Shown here: piece after piece, positions 32,142 through 39,608 of the stretch
Layout of the letters: every line of letters starts with the position of its first letter
Position numbering within the stretch: the stretch's first letter is position 1
NCBI GenBank assembly: GCA_963663945.1
Contig: OY760687.1
Coordinates: forward strand, 372,001-436,000
Direction: 5' to 3'
Source: Bin87 sp963663945
GTDB taxonomy: Bacteria > Chloroflexota > Dehalococcoidia > Lucifugimonadales > UBA3495
DNA: 64,000 nt
Position numbers and translations under genes: made by a program
Notes under the pieces: generated by a model
The model's database searches: none
What the model was told of the DNA's origin: nothing
What the model saw: the letters and a program-made list of their open reading frames with translations, nothing else

Positions 32142-33122
32142 TCAGGACAGCAGCGCGTCCAGGTCTACGAGGCCATCCAGCAGGTCCGCCATTCGCTCGG
32201 CCTTGTGCAGTGCATGGGGCACGATAGCGCCCATCAGGTCTCCGACGGCATCGGCGGTGGCCACGGTGCCCTGTTCTACCAGGAGCATCGGCACGTTTCT
32301 CTTGGCCGCTTCGACCCGGATGTATTCCGTCGGCCGGGAGCCACCGGTCAGTACCAGGCACCGGGTGTCCTGCATTAGGGATGCCATCTGGATGTCGGGC
32401 CGTTCGGCGCGGGTGATCACCGCCTGGTGATCGTAGCGCCCGAAATAGCCGGCGCCGGAGTCCATGATGTTGCCGCCGATGAGGAAACGGTCGATCCATT
32501 CGTCACCATCGTCCGGCTCCAGTTCCCAATGGCCGCCGAGGTTGGATTGCAGTTGATCCAGGTTGAGCGACAACATGGCCCGATCTTCCGGTAACGCGCC
32601 GATCACCGGCAGTCCGGCGGCGGACAGTTCGGAAAGGAGCGACGCGACGCGCTGGACCCGATATCGGGGCGTTTGATTGATGACCACTCCGGCAAGTCGG
32701 GGTCCGAGCGTGGCCACGGCGCCGGAAACGCTCACCGACGACAGGTCAGGCTCGTACCCGAAGATTGCCAGCACGCGAGCATCCAGTCGCTCCGCCAAAC
32801 CGGAGACGATGGGTGAAGCCGCGCCGGAACCGGTGGCAGGGTTGGCCACCTCAACGAGCACGTGGTCGCTGATGCCGGTCAGTGAACGCACCGCGCTGGC
32901 GGCGGAATCGAGGCCGGCGTCGTCGTCGGAGGATGCCACGGCGCTCCCGCCACGGAAATGTTGAGCGAAGTAGATCGCGTCCGGGTCGGTGCGTCCGGCC
33001 GGCGACACCGGCTTGCATACGGACGCCCTGGGGCCCGACCGGGCAATGAGAGTCGCTACGCCGGCGGCAGCGGAAGTCTTGCCGGCGCCGGGTTGGTGGG
33101 AGGCTACTAGGAGGACAGACAT
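32142..33122 (-). CDS. BioD/Pta-like P-loop protein with DRTGG domain
   Basis: A 326-residue protein of COG0857 type. The P-loop is SHQPGAGKTSAAAG (7-20), resembling dethiobiotin synthetase and the N-terminal part of long phosphotransacetylases; the C-terminal part (about 215-320) is a DRTGG domain (RFLIGGNIMDSGAGYFGRY, CLVLTGGSRPTEYI). The acetyltransferase domain of true Pta is missing, so it is a stand-alone regulatory or nucleotide-binding protein of unknown role. The start is set at ATG 33122 because upstream frame sequence overlaps the pentapeptide gene. Confidence 0.8.
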   Translation of the reverse strand: MSVLLVASHQPGAGKTSAAAGVATLIARSGPRASVCKPVSPAGRTDPDAIYFAQHFRGGSAVASSDDDAGLDSAASAVRSLTGISDHVLVEVANPATGSGAASPIVSGLAERLDARVLAIFGYEPDLSSVSVSGAVATLGPRLAGVVINQTPRYRVQRVASLLSELSAAGLPVIGALPEDRAMLSLNLDQLQSNLGGHWELEPDDGDEWIDRFLIGGNIMDSGAGYFGRYDHQAVITRAERPDIQMASLMQDTRCLVLTGGSRPTEYIRVEAAKRNVPMLLVEQGTVATADAVGDLMGAIVPHALHKAERMADLLDGLVDLDALLS

Positions 33123-33148
33123 AAGGCGACCGGTCGGATCAACGACGG

Positions 33149-33850
33149 CTAGTAGTCGTCCACCCGGTTCTCGATGAAGTTGGGGTCGAAGCCGGGCGGG
33201 AAGTTGGTGGTGTCGTCCCACTTGCCCATGGTCATGTCGCAGCGGTGCAGGCTGGCCCGGTTGAAGTTGGCGCCGCGCATGTCGGTCATGATCCACATGG
33301 AGTCGCGGATCTTGGCGGCGGTGAAGTCCGTGCCGTGCATGATGGCCCGGCTGACATCGGCCCCGTTCAGGTTCGCGCCCTGCCAGTTGGAGTTGGTCAG
33401 GTTGGCGGAACGCAGGTCGACCTCGATGCCGGTGACCTGGCTGCAATCAGCGTCGGTCAAGTCGGTGTTGAGGAACGAAGCCCGATTGAGACGAGACCAC
33501 TGCAGGATGGCCTCGTGCATGTTGGACTGCTTGAGGTCGGCCCAGAAGAGGTTGACGTTGCGCAGGATGGTCGTCTCCATCTGTGCCGAGGCCAGGGTCG
33601 CGCCGTACAGGTCGGCGCCCGTGAAATCGGCGGCACGCAGGTCGCAGCGGGACAGGTTGGCGCGGGTCAGGCGGGAGTCAGCCAGGGATGCGCCTCTAAG
33701 GTCGGCATCCCGCAGGTCCACGCCGGCCAAATCCTGTCCAGACAGGTCGGCGGCGCGCAGGTCTAGATGCTCGTCAGGGTTTGCGGATTTCCACTCCTCG
33801 ACGGCGCCTTTGCCGGAACGGACAACCGCAACGTGATCTGGATTGGCCAT
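33149..33850 (-). CDS. pentapeptide-repeat protein
   Basis: A 233-residue right-handed quadrilateral helix protein built of A(D/N)LXX repeats from about residue 29 to 210 (DLRAADLSGQDLAGVDLRDA, ANLSRCDLRAADFTGADLYG). No signal peptide or membrane span. Such proteins often mimic DNA or cap enzymes, but nothing here points to a specific target. The start codon follows the stop of the selenoprotein gene directly (TAG ATG), so both are probably one transcript. Confidence 0.85.
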   Translation of the reverse strand: MANPDHVAVVRSGKGAVEEWKSANPDEHLDLRAADLSGQDLAGVDLRDADLRGASLADSRLTRANLSRCDLRAADFTGADLYGATLASAQMETTILRNVNLFWADLKQSNMHEAILQWSRLNRASFLNTDLTDADCSQVTGIEVDLRSANLTNSNWQGANLNGADVSRAIMHGTDFTAAKIRDSMWIMTDMRGANFNRASLHRCDMTMGKWDDTTNFPPGFDPNFIENRVDDY

Positions 33851-34168
33851 CTAAGCGTTTCTCGCTGCGGCGATCTCATCCTCGACGTCAAAGACGCGCT
33901 CGGCGACCACCATCTTGAGTTCGTTGACCTTGCTGTAGCCCGGGTACTCGTCACCATCCTCATCGAAGCGGTCGAAGATCTTCTCGCCGTCGAGGTAAAT
34001 CTCGAGGCGGCCCTTGTCGGAGGGTGTCATCTTGATCGCGATATCGCCCGCGTTCTGAGAACGCCAGAATTCGGTCGCCAGCCACGTGGCGAGGCCGTGG
34101 TAGCCTCAAGGCACGCAGTAGACGATGTCGACTTCAACTTTGCCGAACTCGGACCTGGTCATTGTCAT
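33851..34168 (-). CDS. SelW-like (Rdx family) selenoprotein with in-frame TGA
   Basis: A 105-residue protein read through a TGA codon. From ATG at 34168 (GGAG ribosome site) the frame gives VEVDIVYCVP, then TGA at 34106-34108 as codon 21, then GYHGLATWLATEFW, and continues without another stop through GRLEIYLDGEKIFDR to TAG at 33851-33853. CxxU at residues 18-21 is exactly where Rdx-family proteins (SelW, SelT, SelH) carry CxxU or CxxC, and the flanking pattern is theirs. Just after the TGA, GAGGC/GCCTC and CCACG/CGTGG can form alternative short stems that may act as a bacterial SECIS. A thiol-redox role is expected; a Cys homolog search would settle it. Standard gene calling misses it. Confidence 0.85.
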
Positions 34169-34241
34169 TGTGGTTGCTCCAATTCTCCAATTGCATTCTT
34201 GTCGGGTTGCGATACCTGGCCTGGAATCGATTCAATCAGCT

Positions 34242-34598
34242 TTACAGCCCCTCGAGCATCCGGATGAATTCAGCCATTTGCCCTTTGCCGTGGCGGATTT
34301 CATCACTGTTCGGCGGCCAGCCATAGAATCTTGAATGAAACGAGCTTGCCGATGTGTAGTACGTGTACAGGAGCGGCGGAGCCCCTTCATTATCAATCAG
34401 GCGCATCACGGTATCAGCCAAGGCATTATGCGATCCGTGGGGCCAGCCTCTCCGCTCCGCAACGGCTTTGATGGCGTGGGCGGCGGCTCCCCACAACTTA
34501 TTACTGGCTTCCTCCAATTCCCCGCGTTGGACCTCATCGTCCACCAGATCGAGAAAGTGCCAACTTCGTTCAGCGTGGTAATCGACAATGGTGGTCAT
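34242..34598 (-). CDS. PaREP1/HEPN-like small helical protein
   Basis: A 118-residue paralog of the protein at 27815-28168: EEASNKLWGAAAHAIKAVAE and HGSHNALADTVMRLI align with it. Two in-frame starts exist, 34613 and 34598; I use the second, which has GAGAG nearby. It lies 73 bases upstream of the selenoprotein gene in the same direction. Function unknown; both copies standing next to unrelated genes speaks against a fixed partner. Confidence 0.6.
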   Translation of the reverse strand: MTTIVDYHAERSWHFLDLVDDEVQRGELEEASNKLWGAAAHAIKAVAERRGWPHGSHNALADTVMRLIDNEGAPPLLYTYYTSASSFHSRFYGWPPNSDEIRHGKGQMAEFIRMLEGL

Positions 34599-34634
34599 AC
34601 CAACTCTCGGCATTGAGCAGACTGGTCGGACAGG

Positions 34635-35057
34635 CTAGCCGACGCGGGCGCTGGCCTGGCCGACGGCGGTCTTGTCGCCGTTCTGGTTTTCGCAGTAGAC
34701 GTCCACCGTGACCAGCGTGGAACCGTCGTCCTGGGGCTCGCGGCTGTTGACCTGGCCGTGGACACTGACAGTGTCTCCATGCTTTACAGGGCGCAGGAAC
34801 TTGAGGTTCACGTTGCCGGAACGGTGGAAGTCGTCGGCGCCGATGAACTTGCGCATGGCCTCGGTGCAGAAAGCGATGCTCATGCGACCGGAGGCGATGG
34901 CGTAGGTGGTGCCGAGGCGCTTGGAGGCCAGTTCGGGGTCGTTATGGATGTTGGACCGGTTGAGGATCCCGCAGGCCTCGAACTGGTTGATGACGTCCTG
35001 GGTGATGTGCTTGGTGACGACGGGGAGGGTTTCGCTGTCTAGCCTTGGGGATGCCAT
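34635..35057 (-). CDS. MaoC-like hot-dog dehydratase
   Basis: A 140-residue hot-dog-fold protein of the MaoC/R-specific hydratase group: IHNDPELASKRLGTTYAIASG contains the hydratase dyad-like Asp and His (residues 38-40), and FLRPVKHGDTVSVHGQV is the second conserved strand. It probably hydrates or dehydrates an acyl-CoA together with the overlapping upstream gene. Overlap with that gene is 19 bases. Confidence 0.8.
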   Translation of the reverse strand: MASPRLDSETLPVVTKHITQDVINQFEACGILNRSNIHNDPELASKRLGTTYAIASGRMSIAFCTEAMRKFIGADDFHRSGNVNLKFLRPVKHGDTVSVHGQVNSREPQDDGSTLVTVDVYCENQNGDKTAVGQASARVG

Positions 35058-35464
35058 TTCTTGCCCAACTCCTCGGGTTTCTTGATCTGGTAGGTGCGCA
35101 TTTTCTCGATGAGCCGGCCATCTTCGTCGGTGGCCGTGGCCTCGATGACCAGGTAGGGCTTTTCCCGGCGGACGAACTTGTCGTGGATTCGGCCGGTGAC
35201 GCTGATTTTCTTGCCGGGGACCGGCGGGTTGAACAGGTCAACCTCGTTGCCCGCGTTGATGCTGCCGGTCTGGTCATCATAGGCGAGGGCCAGCGACGTG
35301 GCGTCGTGCTTGACGGCGATGGTGGGGAAAACGGCGTCGGGGTCATCCACGGCGCGGCGGTAAATATCCACCATCTCCTGGGTCAGTACATACTCGTAGG
35401 AGCCCAGTTCCTCACCCACCTCGACCTCGTTGTAATCGAAGAGAGGCAGTTCTTGTTCGGCCAT
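35039..35464 (-). CDS. FAS1-type/MaoC-N hot-dog dehydratase partner
   Basis: A 141-residue hot-dog protein resembling the N-terminal non-catalytic half of two-domain MaoC dehydratases (LFDYNEVEVGEELGSYEYVL, DLFNPPVPGKKISVTGRIHD). With the 140-residue gene that follows and overlaps it, it would form the two-subunit acyl-CoA dehydratase seen in many actinobacterial and chloroflexal genomes. ATG at 35464; no ribosome site better placed than TAATG-type spacing. Confidence 0.78.
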   Translation of the reverse strand: MAEQELPLFDYNEVEVGEELGSYEYVLTQEMVDIYRRAVDDPDAVFPTIAVKHDATSLALAYDDQTGSINAGNEVDLFNPPVPGKKISVTGRIHDKFVRREKPYLVIEATATDEDGRLIEKMRTYQIKKPEELGKKWHPQG

Positions 35465-35565
35465 AATGGGGCACTCCCAATATCGTTTGCGTAGGCGGGA
35501 CTAACGATACCGCAGGGCGCGACGGGCGTCAATCGGCGCGCTCATGCGTACCGACTTTCGCAAAT

Positions 35566-35830
35566 CGTCAGAATCAGGATTTGCAAGATTTGAGGATTTG
35601 CAGGATTGGGGGCGACCTCCCATCGGACGGCGCCAATCCTGCAAATCCAAGGCTTTTCTAGAGTACCTTTTGTCATTGCGAGCGCAGCGCGGCAATCTCG
35701 CTCCGGGGACATGACCCATACGGGAAAGCCTTGTTGCATCGACGGGATTGCCACGTCGCCCCGCTCCTCGCAGTGACTTTGGGAAGGCCCTGCTGCAAAT
35801 CCCCAAAGCTTGAAAATCCTGATTCTGACG
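35566..35830. repeat. AATCAGGATT element interrupted by a second element
   Basis: Outer arms CGTCAGAATCAGGATTT (35566-35582 and 35814-35830) pair perfectly. A 144-bp foreign segment at 35649-35792 splits the right half; it is bounded by direct repeats CTGCAAATCC at 35639-35648 and 35793-35802. If the insert and one repeat are removed, the right side reads as a 42-base arm that pairs with 35566-35607 with only three mismatches. Confidence 0.85.
35649..35792 (+). mobile_element. inserted MITE-like element with 10-bp target duplication
   Basis: The insert carries TCATTGCGAGCGCAGCGCGG near one end and, inverted, TCCTCGCAGTGA near the other, with AAGGCTTTT and AAGGCCCTG as outermost pieces. It has no coding capacity. 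The same element occurs reversed at 30130-30255 and partly at 59993-60024. The target duplication shows that this repeat family moves. Confidence 0.75.
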
Positions 35831-35864
35831 TTTCCCCTCCGCAACCTGGGAACGCGAGGGAGGG

Positions 35865-35909
35865 CGCACCGCGCGGAGGAGCCCATGTCCCAACTTGTGA
35901 CGGGCAAAC
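35865..35909 (+). pseudogene. decayed copy of a ThDP-enzyme gene start
   Basis: GGAGGAGCCCATGTCCCAAC, then TTGTGACGGGCAAACT, matches the beginning of the decarboxylase gene at 37037-37079 almost base for base, including the ribosome site. After MSQLVTGK the similarity stops at a 17-bp hairpin. It looks like the remnant of a duplicated gene cut off by that hairpin. Confidence 0.55.
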
Positions 35910-35913
35910 TCGT

Positions 35914-35960
35914 GCAGGCGTCCCATCCCCCGCTTTCATGCCCGGGGATGGGACGCCTGC
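35914..35960. repeat. 17-bp perfect inverted repeat
   Basis: GCAGGCGTCCCATCCCC at 35914-35930 pairs perfectly with GGGGATGGGACGCCTGC at 35944-35960 around a 13-base loop. It interrupts the decayed ThDP-gene start. No T-run follows, so it is more likely a repeat element than a terminator. Confidence 0.75.
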
Positions 35961-36016
35961 TGAATTGTCTGCCCGAGTTAGCCGGGAAGACGGAGGCGCC
36001 GGGATTGGCGATGTCC

Positions 36017-36337
36017 TCAGGTGGCGCGCTTATCGTAGAGAATTACCAGGTTCCCCTTCGAGGCTTCGTGAGCCTTCATGATGTGCCCGGTGAAGAGCAG
36101 GCCCTTGTTCAAGGCTGTAAGGCTGTCGAAGCTGGCTGCCGCCATTTCCGCAGCAGACAGAACGGCCGGATTGAATATGAACACCCGGTTGACTTTCCCG
36201 GTACCCAGCCGGCCGCGTTTGGATACGTAGCGCATCTCCGCGGCGTCTTGCGTCGCAACGCCAAATGTCTTGAGCAACTCCTGGCTCAAGTCTCGCGAAA
36301 GTTCCTGGACCTGTTTGCCGAATGGCCATAGCTTCAT
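36017..36337 (-). CDS. hypothetical 106-residue protein
   Basis: I do not recognise this family. The sequence is soluble and mixed alpha/beta, with KVNRVFIFNPAVLSAAEM in the middle and NLVILYDKRAT at the end; no signal, no membrane span, no cysteine. The start is well supported: GGAG lies 8 bases before ATG 36337. It is followed upstream by the zinc-ribbon gene on the same strand with a hairpin between them. Confidence 0.6.
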   Translation of the reverse strand: MKLWPFGKQVQELSRDLSQELLKTFGVATQDAAEMRYVSKRGRLGTGKVNRVFIFNPAVLSAAEMAAASFDSLTALNKGLLFTGHIMKAHEASKGNLVILYDKRAT

Positions 36338-36369
36338 TGCGTTGCTCCAGTTCGTGCGTTTGGAATTGA

Positions 36370-36400
36370 AGAGGGGAGGCGTATTTCGCGCCTCCCCTCT
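36370..36400 (-). terminator. hairpin after the zinc-ribbon gene
   Basis: AGAGGGGAGGCG pairs perfectly with CGCCTCCCCTCT across a 7-base loop, 12 bases after the stop of the zinc-ribbon gene. The T-run is weak on the minus strand (TTCAATT), so function is likely but not sure. Confidence 0.5.
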
Positions 36401-36411
36401 CGTTCAGGATC

Positions 36412-36738
36412 CTAGTACCTGCCGGTGTTGGCTGGTGTGCCCTGTTGTCTGAAGCAATCGCTGCAGTACACGGGGCGGTCGCCCCTGGGACGGAAGGGAA
36501 CCATGGTGTCCAGTCCGCATTGTGCGCAAACGGCCGGATGCATTTCACGGCCACCCCGGTCGGACCCGCCGCCGAAGCCATCGTCGTTGCGTTGGGCTCG
36601 CCTCGCCTGGCGGCAGGACGGGCAGCGCTTGGGCTCGTTGGTGTAGCCCTTCTCGGCGTGGTACGCCTGATCGTCAGCGCTGAAGGTGAAGGATTGACCG
36701 CACTCAGTGCAGGGGAGGATCCGGTCCGCGTAAGTCAT
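36412..36738 (-). CDS. double zinc-ribbon protein (zf-trcl type)
   Basis: A 108-residue protein with two metal sites: CTECGQSFTFSADDQAYHAE...CPSCR in the first half and CAQCGLD...YCSDCF in the second. The first is the probable zinc-binding domain often found in small bacterial proteins next to cold-shock or transcription genes. Between them is a Gly/Asp/Arg-rich linker. AGGGG stands 8 bases before ATG 36738. Function not known; nucleic-acid binding is a reasonable guess. Confidence 0.75.
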   Translation of the reverse strand: MTYADRILPCTECGQSFTFSADDQAYHAEKGYTNEPKRCPSCRQARRAQRNDDGFGGGSDRGGREMHPAVCAQCGLDTMVPFRPRGDRPVYCSDCFRQQGTPANTGRY

Positions 36739-37053
36739 TCATGACCCCTTTTGATGAATAGTTGACAAGTAGACTGGGCCACCGAGGTAAGAACCGCAAA
36801 GGGACAGGGGAGGCCCAGAGGGGAACTGACGAGGAACCGAAGTGTGAGCCAGGCCGCAAGGGTGCAGCCGAGGGAACTCAGAGTACCGCCACAGATACAG
36901 GGTACCACAGAACCCCGACCACGGATGCGCCGAGCGAGCGCTGAGCGCCCCACATGTGCGCAGGAACCCGTAGGGTGGATAGTTTGTTGTAGAATTGGCC
37001 GTCACGTAATCCATGGCCGCACCTCGCAAGGGCGGCCCGCACCGGAGGAGCCC
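36739..37053. other. 315-base gap before the ThDP enzyme
   Basis: Contains the upstream region of the decarboxylase gene (TAGAAT at about 36993 might be a -10 box) but no gene, repeat or hairpin I can support. Confidence 0.4.
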
Positions 37054-38724
37054 ATGTCCCAACTGATGACCGGCAAACAGGCGCTGCTGGAGATGCTCAA
37101 GGCCGAGGGCGTCGAGTACATATTCGGAAACCCCGGAACCAGCGAGGGGCCGATCATCGACCTGCTGGGCGATTACCCCGAGTTGCGCTACATCCTGACG
37201 CTGCAGGAAAGCGTGGCGGTCGGCATGGGCGAGGCCTACGCCCGGGCCACGGGCACGGCGTCCTTCGTGAGTCTCCACGTTGACAGCGGTCTGGCGAATG
37301 GCATCGCCCTGATGCTGGACGCCCTGAACACGGGCACGCCAATGGTGATCACGTCCGCGAACTACGACGTCCGCAAGGTCAACGAGACCATTACCGACCT
37401 CGCGGATCTGGTGCGGCCGGTCACCAAGTGGTCGGTGGAGCTGACCCACGCCGACCAGATCCCCAGTACCATCCGCCGGGCGTTCAACGAGGCCAACAGC
37501 CACCCCAAGGGGCCGGTATACGTGGGCTTCACGTCCAACGCCCTGGAGGGCCTGGCGGAAATGAACATCGAGCCGTCGCGGCCGGTGTACGATGCGCCGC
37601 GACCCAGCGCGGAGGGGATCGCCCAGGCCGCGTCCCTGCTGGTGGACGCGAGCCGGCCGATAATGCTGGTGGGCGACCGTCTTTCGGATGATGGCGCCGT
37701 GGAACAGGCGGTGGAACTGGCCGAGCTCATGGGCTTGCCGGTGTACCAGGCGCGGGGCGCTGAAGTGTCATTCCCCACGACGCATGAGCAATTCCTGGGA
37801 GCGCTGTCCCTGCGCGTCAACGAGCAGCGAGCCGTCTTGCAGACGGTGGACCTGGTGCTGGCCGTGGGCTCCGACCCCTTTGAGGAACTGTTTTACTGGG
37901 GCGATGTAATCCTGCCGTCCGAGGCGAAACTGGTGCATATTGATCCGGACCGCAGCCGCATCGGGCGCTCGGAGCCGACGGAGGTCGGCATCGTGGGCCA
38001 TTGCGGGCTGGCGCTGCAGGACCTCATCGCGGCGCTGGAAGAGCGCCTTTCGCCGGGCAACCGCACGGAAATCGGGCTGCGCAAGCAGGCGGTTGCTGCC
38101 GAACGCCAGAGCAACCGGGCGGCGTTCGAAGAATCTGTTGCCGAGAAGTGGGACCACCGGCCGATGACGCCGGCGCGCATGATGGCCGAGCTGGCGGCCG
38201 CGATTCCCGACAACGCCGTCGTGGTGGACGACTCGATCAGCAACCGGGGCGCGATGCGGCACTACTTCCATGCCGAACGCCGGGGCGACCTGCGCGGGTA
38301 CCGGGGGCAGTCCATCGGCGGTGGCATGGGAACCACGATGGGAACGCAGTGCGCCAACCCCGACCGGCCCGTTTTCGGCATCATCGGCGACGGCAGCGCG
38401 ATGATGACAATACAGGGGTTGTGGACGGCGGCCAACGACAACATCCCGTGCGTTTTCGTCATCTGCAACAACGGGGCGTACCGGGTGCTCAAAGTGAACT
38501 TCAACGTGTACCAGCGGGACGTGCTGGAACTGCCGGAGACCTCCGGCGGACGTCTGCTTTATTCCGACTTCGGAACGCCCTTCGACATGGCTGCCATCGC
38601 CAACAGCATGGGCGTGCACGGCGAACGCATCACGGATCCGGCGGAGATCAAGGCCGCGGTCGACCGGGCGGTGGCTTCCGGCAAGCCGGCCCTGTTGGAC
38701 ATGGTGATCGACGGGTCGCTGTAG
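37054..38724 (+). CDS. thiamine-diphosphate enzyme, benzoylformate-decarboxylase-like
   Basis: A 556-residue ThDP enzyme in the acetolactate-synthase/benzoylformate-decarboxylase family. Glu52 in LQESVAVGMGEAYARATG activates the cofactor, and the ThDP/Mg site is IIGDGSAMMTIQGL...VFVICNNGAYRVLK (about 445-480). Substrate pockets cannot be read reliably. The open frame begins at 36844, but ATG 37054 with GGAGGAG is the start. It is followed after 47 bases by an HpcH/HpaI aldolase, so the two could act in one pathway for a 2-oxo acid (inference). Confidence 0.88.
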   Translation: MSQLMTGKQALLEMLKAEGVEYIFGNPGTSEGPIIDLLGDYPELRYILTLQESVAVGMGEAYARATGTASFVSLHVDSGLANGIALMLDALNTGTPMVITSANYDVRKVNETITDLADLVRPVTKWSVELTHADQIPSTIRRAFNEANSHPKGPVYVGFTSNALEGLAEMNIEPSRPVYDAPRPSAEGIAQAASLLVDASRPIMLVGDRLSDDGAVEQAVELAELMGLPVYQARGAEVSFPTTHEQFLGALSLRVNEQRAVLQTVDLVLAVGSDPFEELFYWGDVILPSEAKLVHIDPDRSRIGRSEPTEVGIVGHCGLALQDLIAALEERLSPGNRTEIGLRKQAVAAERQSNRAAFEESVAEKWDHRPMTPARMMAELAAAIPDNAVVVDDSISNRGAMRHYFHAERRGDLRGYRGQSIGGGMGTTMGTQCANPDRPVFGIIGDGSAMMTIQGLWTAANDNIPCVFVICNNGAYRVLKVNFNVYQRDVLELPETSGGRLLYSDFGTPFDMAAIANSMGVHGERITDPAEIKAAVDRAVASGKPALLDMVIDGSL

Positions 38725-38771
38725 AACGCGCAGTCTGGCCTCCATCGGATGCCTCATAAGGGGAAACGCTA

Positions 38772-39539
38772 ATGAAAACCAACACCACCAAGGCAAAACT
38801 CAACGACGGCCAGGTCGTCTTCGGGGCCATCATCACCCGATACGCCCCCGACATGGTCGAGATCTTCGGGGCCCTGGGCTACGACTTCGTCATGATCGAC
38901 TGTGAGCACGGGCCGGCCAACCTGGACCAGGTCGAGCACATGGTCCGCGCCGCCGAGTCCTTCGGCATAACCCCCATCGCTCGGATACCGGACCACTCGG
39001 AATCTACGATCCTGAGATTCCTGGACCGGGGGTTGCAGGGGATCATCGTGCCCCACGTGAACACTGGCGAGCAGGCGGCCGCCATCGCCCGGGCGGCCCG
39101 ATACTACCCCGACGGCTACCGCGGCATGGGCGGCGGTCGGGCGCAGGACTATGGCATCGGTGTGGCCCGAGACGAGGCCACGGCGTGGGTGAACTCGAAC
39201 GTGCTGGTGATCCCGATGGTTGAGGACGTGGAGGCGGTGGGCAACCTGGACGACATCCTGGCGGTTTCCGGCGCAGACGTGCTGCACGTCGCGGCATCGG
39301 ACCTGGGGCAGAGCCTGGGCAACCCTGGCGTCGCCGAGGTGCGGCGGGTGATGAGCGAGGTGATCCCGCGGGTACGGGCCGGCGGCAAGAACGTCGGCGT
39401 CGGCGGCAACAACCCGGCCGATACGGCCGGCGTTGCCGAATTCATCAAGCTGGGCGCAAACTTCGTCACGGTGTCGGGCTGGGGGTTGCTGCGTATCGGA
39501 GCCGAGAACTTCCTGAAAAACGTGAACGCCGCCCTGTAA
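38772..39539 (+). CDS. HpcH/HpaI family aldolase
   Basis: A 255-residue class II pyruvate aldolase. FVMIDCEHGPANLDQVEH, ARIPDH, IPMVEDVEAVGNL and HVAASDLGQSLGN carry the metal-binding Glu and Asp and the catalytic Arg of the family. It would cleave a 4-hydroxy-2-oxo acid to pyruvate (or analogues) and an aldehyde; the true substrate is unknown. ATG at 38772 is preceded by AAGGGG. It ends before a terminator at 39568-39591. Confidence 0.88.
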   Translation: MKTNTTKAKLNDGQVVFGAIITRYAPDMVEIFGALGYDFVMIDCEHGPANLDQVEHMVRAAESFGITPIARIPDHSESTILRFLDRGLQGIIVPHVNTGEQAAAIARAARYYPDGYRGMGGGRAQDYGIGVARDEATAWVNSNVLVIPMVEDVEAVGNLDDILAVSGADVLHVAASDLGQSLGNPGVAEVRRVMSEVIPRVRAGGKNVGVGGNNPADTAGVAEFIKLGANFVTVSGWGLLRIGAENFLKNVNAAL

Positions 39540-39567
39540 CTGGGCGGCGTCAGCACCATCTGGCAAT

Positions 39568-39591
39568 GAACCCCGGGAAGCCCCGGGGTTC
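39568..39591 (+). terminator. terminator after the aldolase gene
   Basis: GAACCCCGGG pairs perfectly with CCCGGGGTTC around AAGC and is followed by GTTCTTGT on the plus strand. Confidence 0.7.
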
Positions 39592-39608
39592 GTTCTTGTG
39601 GTTGTGGA

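Noticed and set aside
36017..36337. Plus-strand reading from the decayed ThDP start (35885) through to 36331
   Set aside because: The frame stays open by chance; similarity to the decarboxylase ends at the hairpin and the opposite strand has a gene with a good ribosome site.
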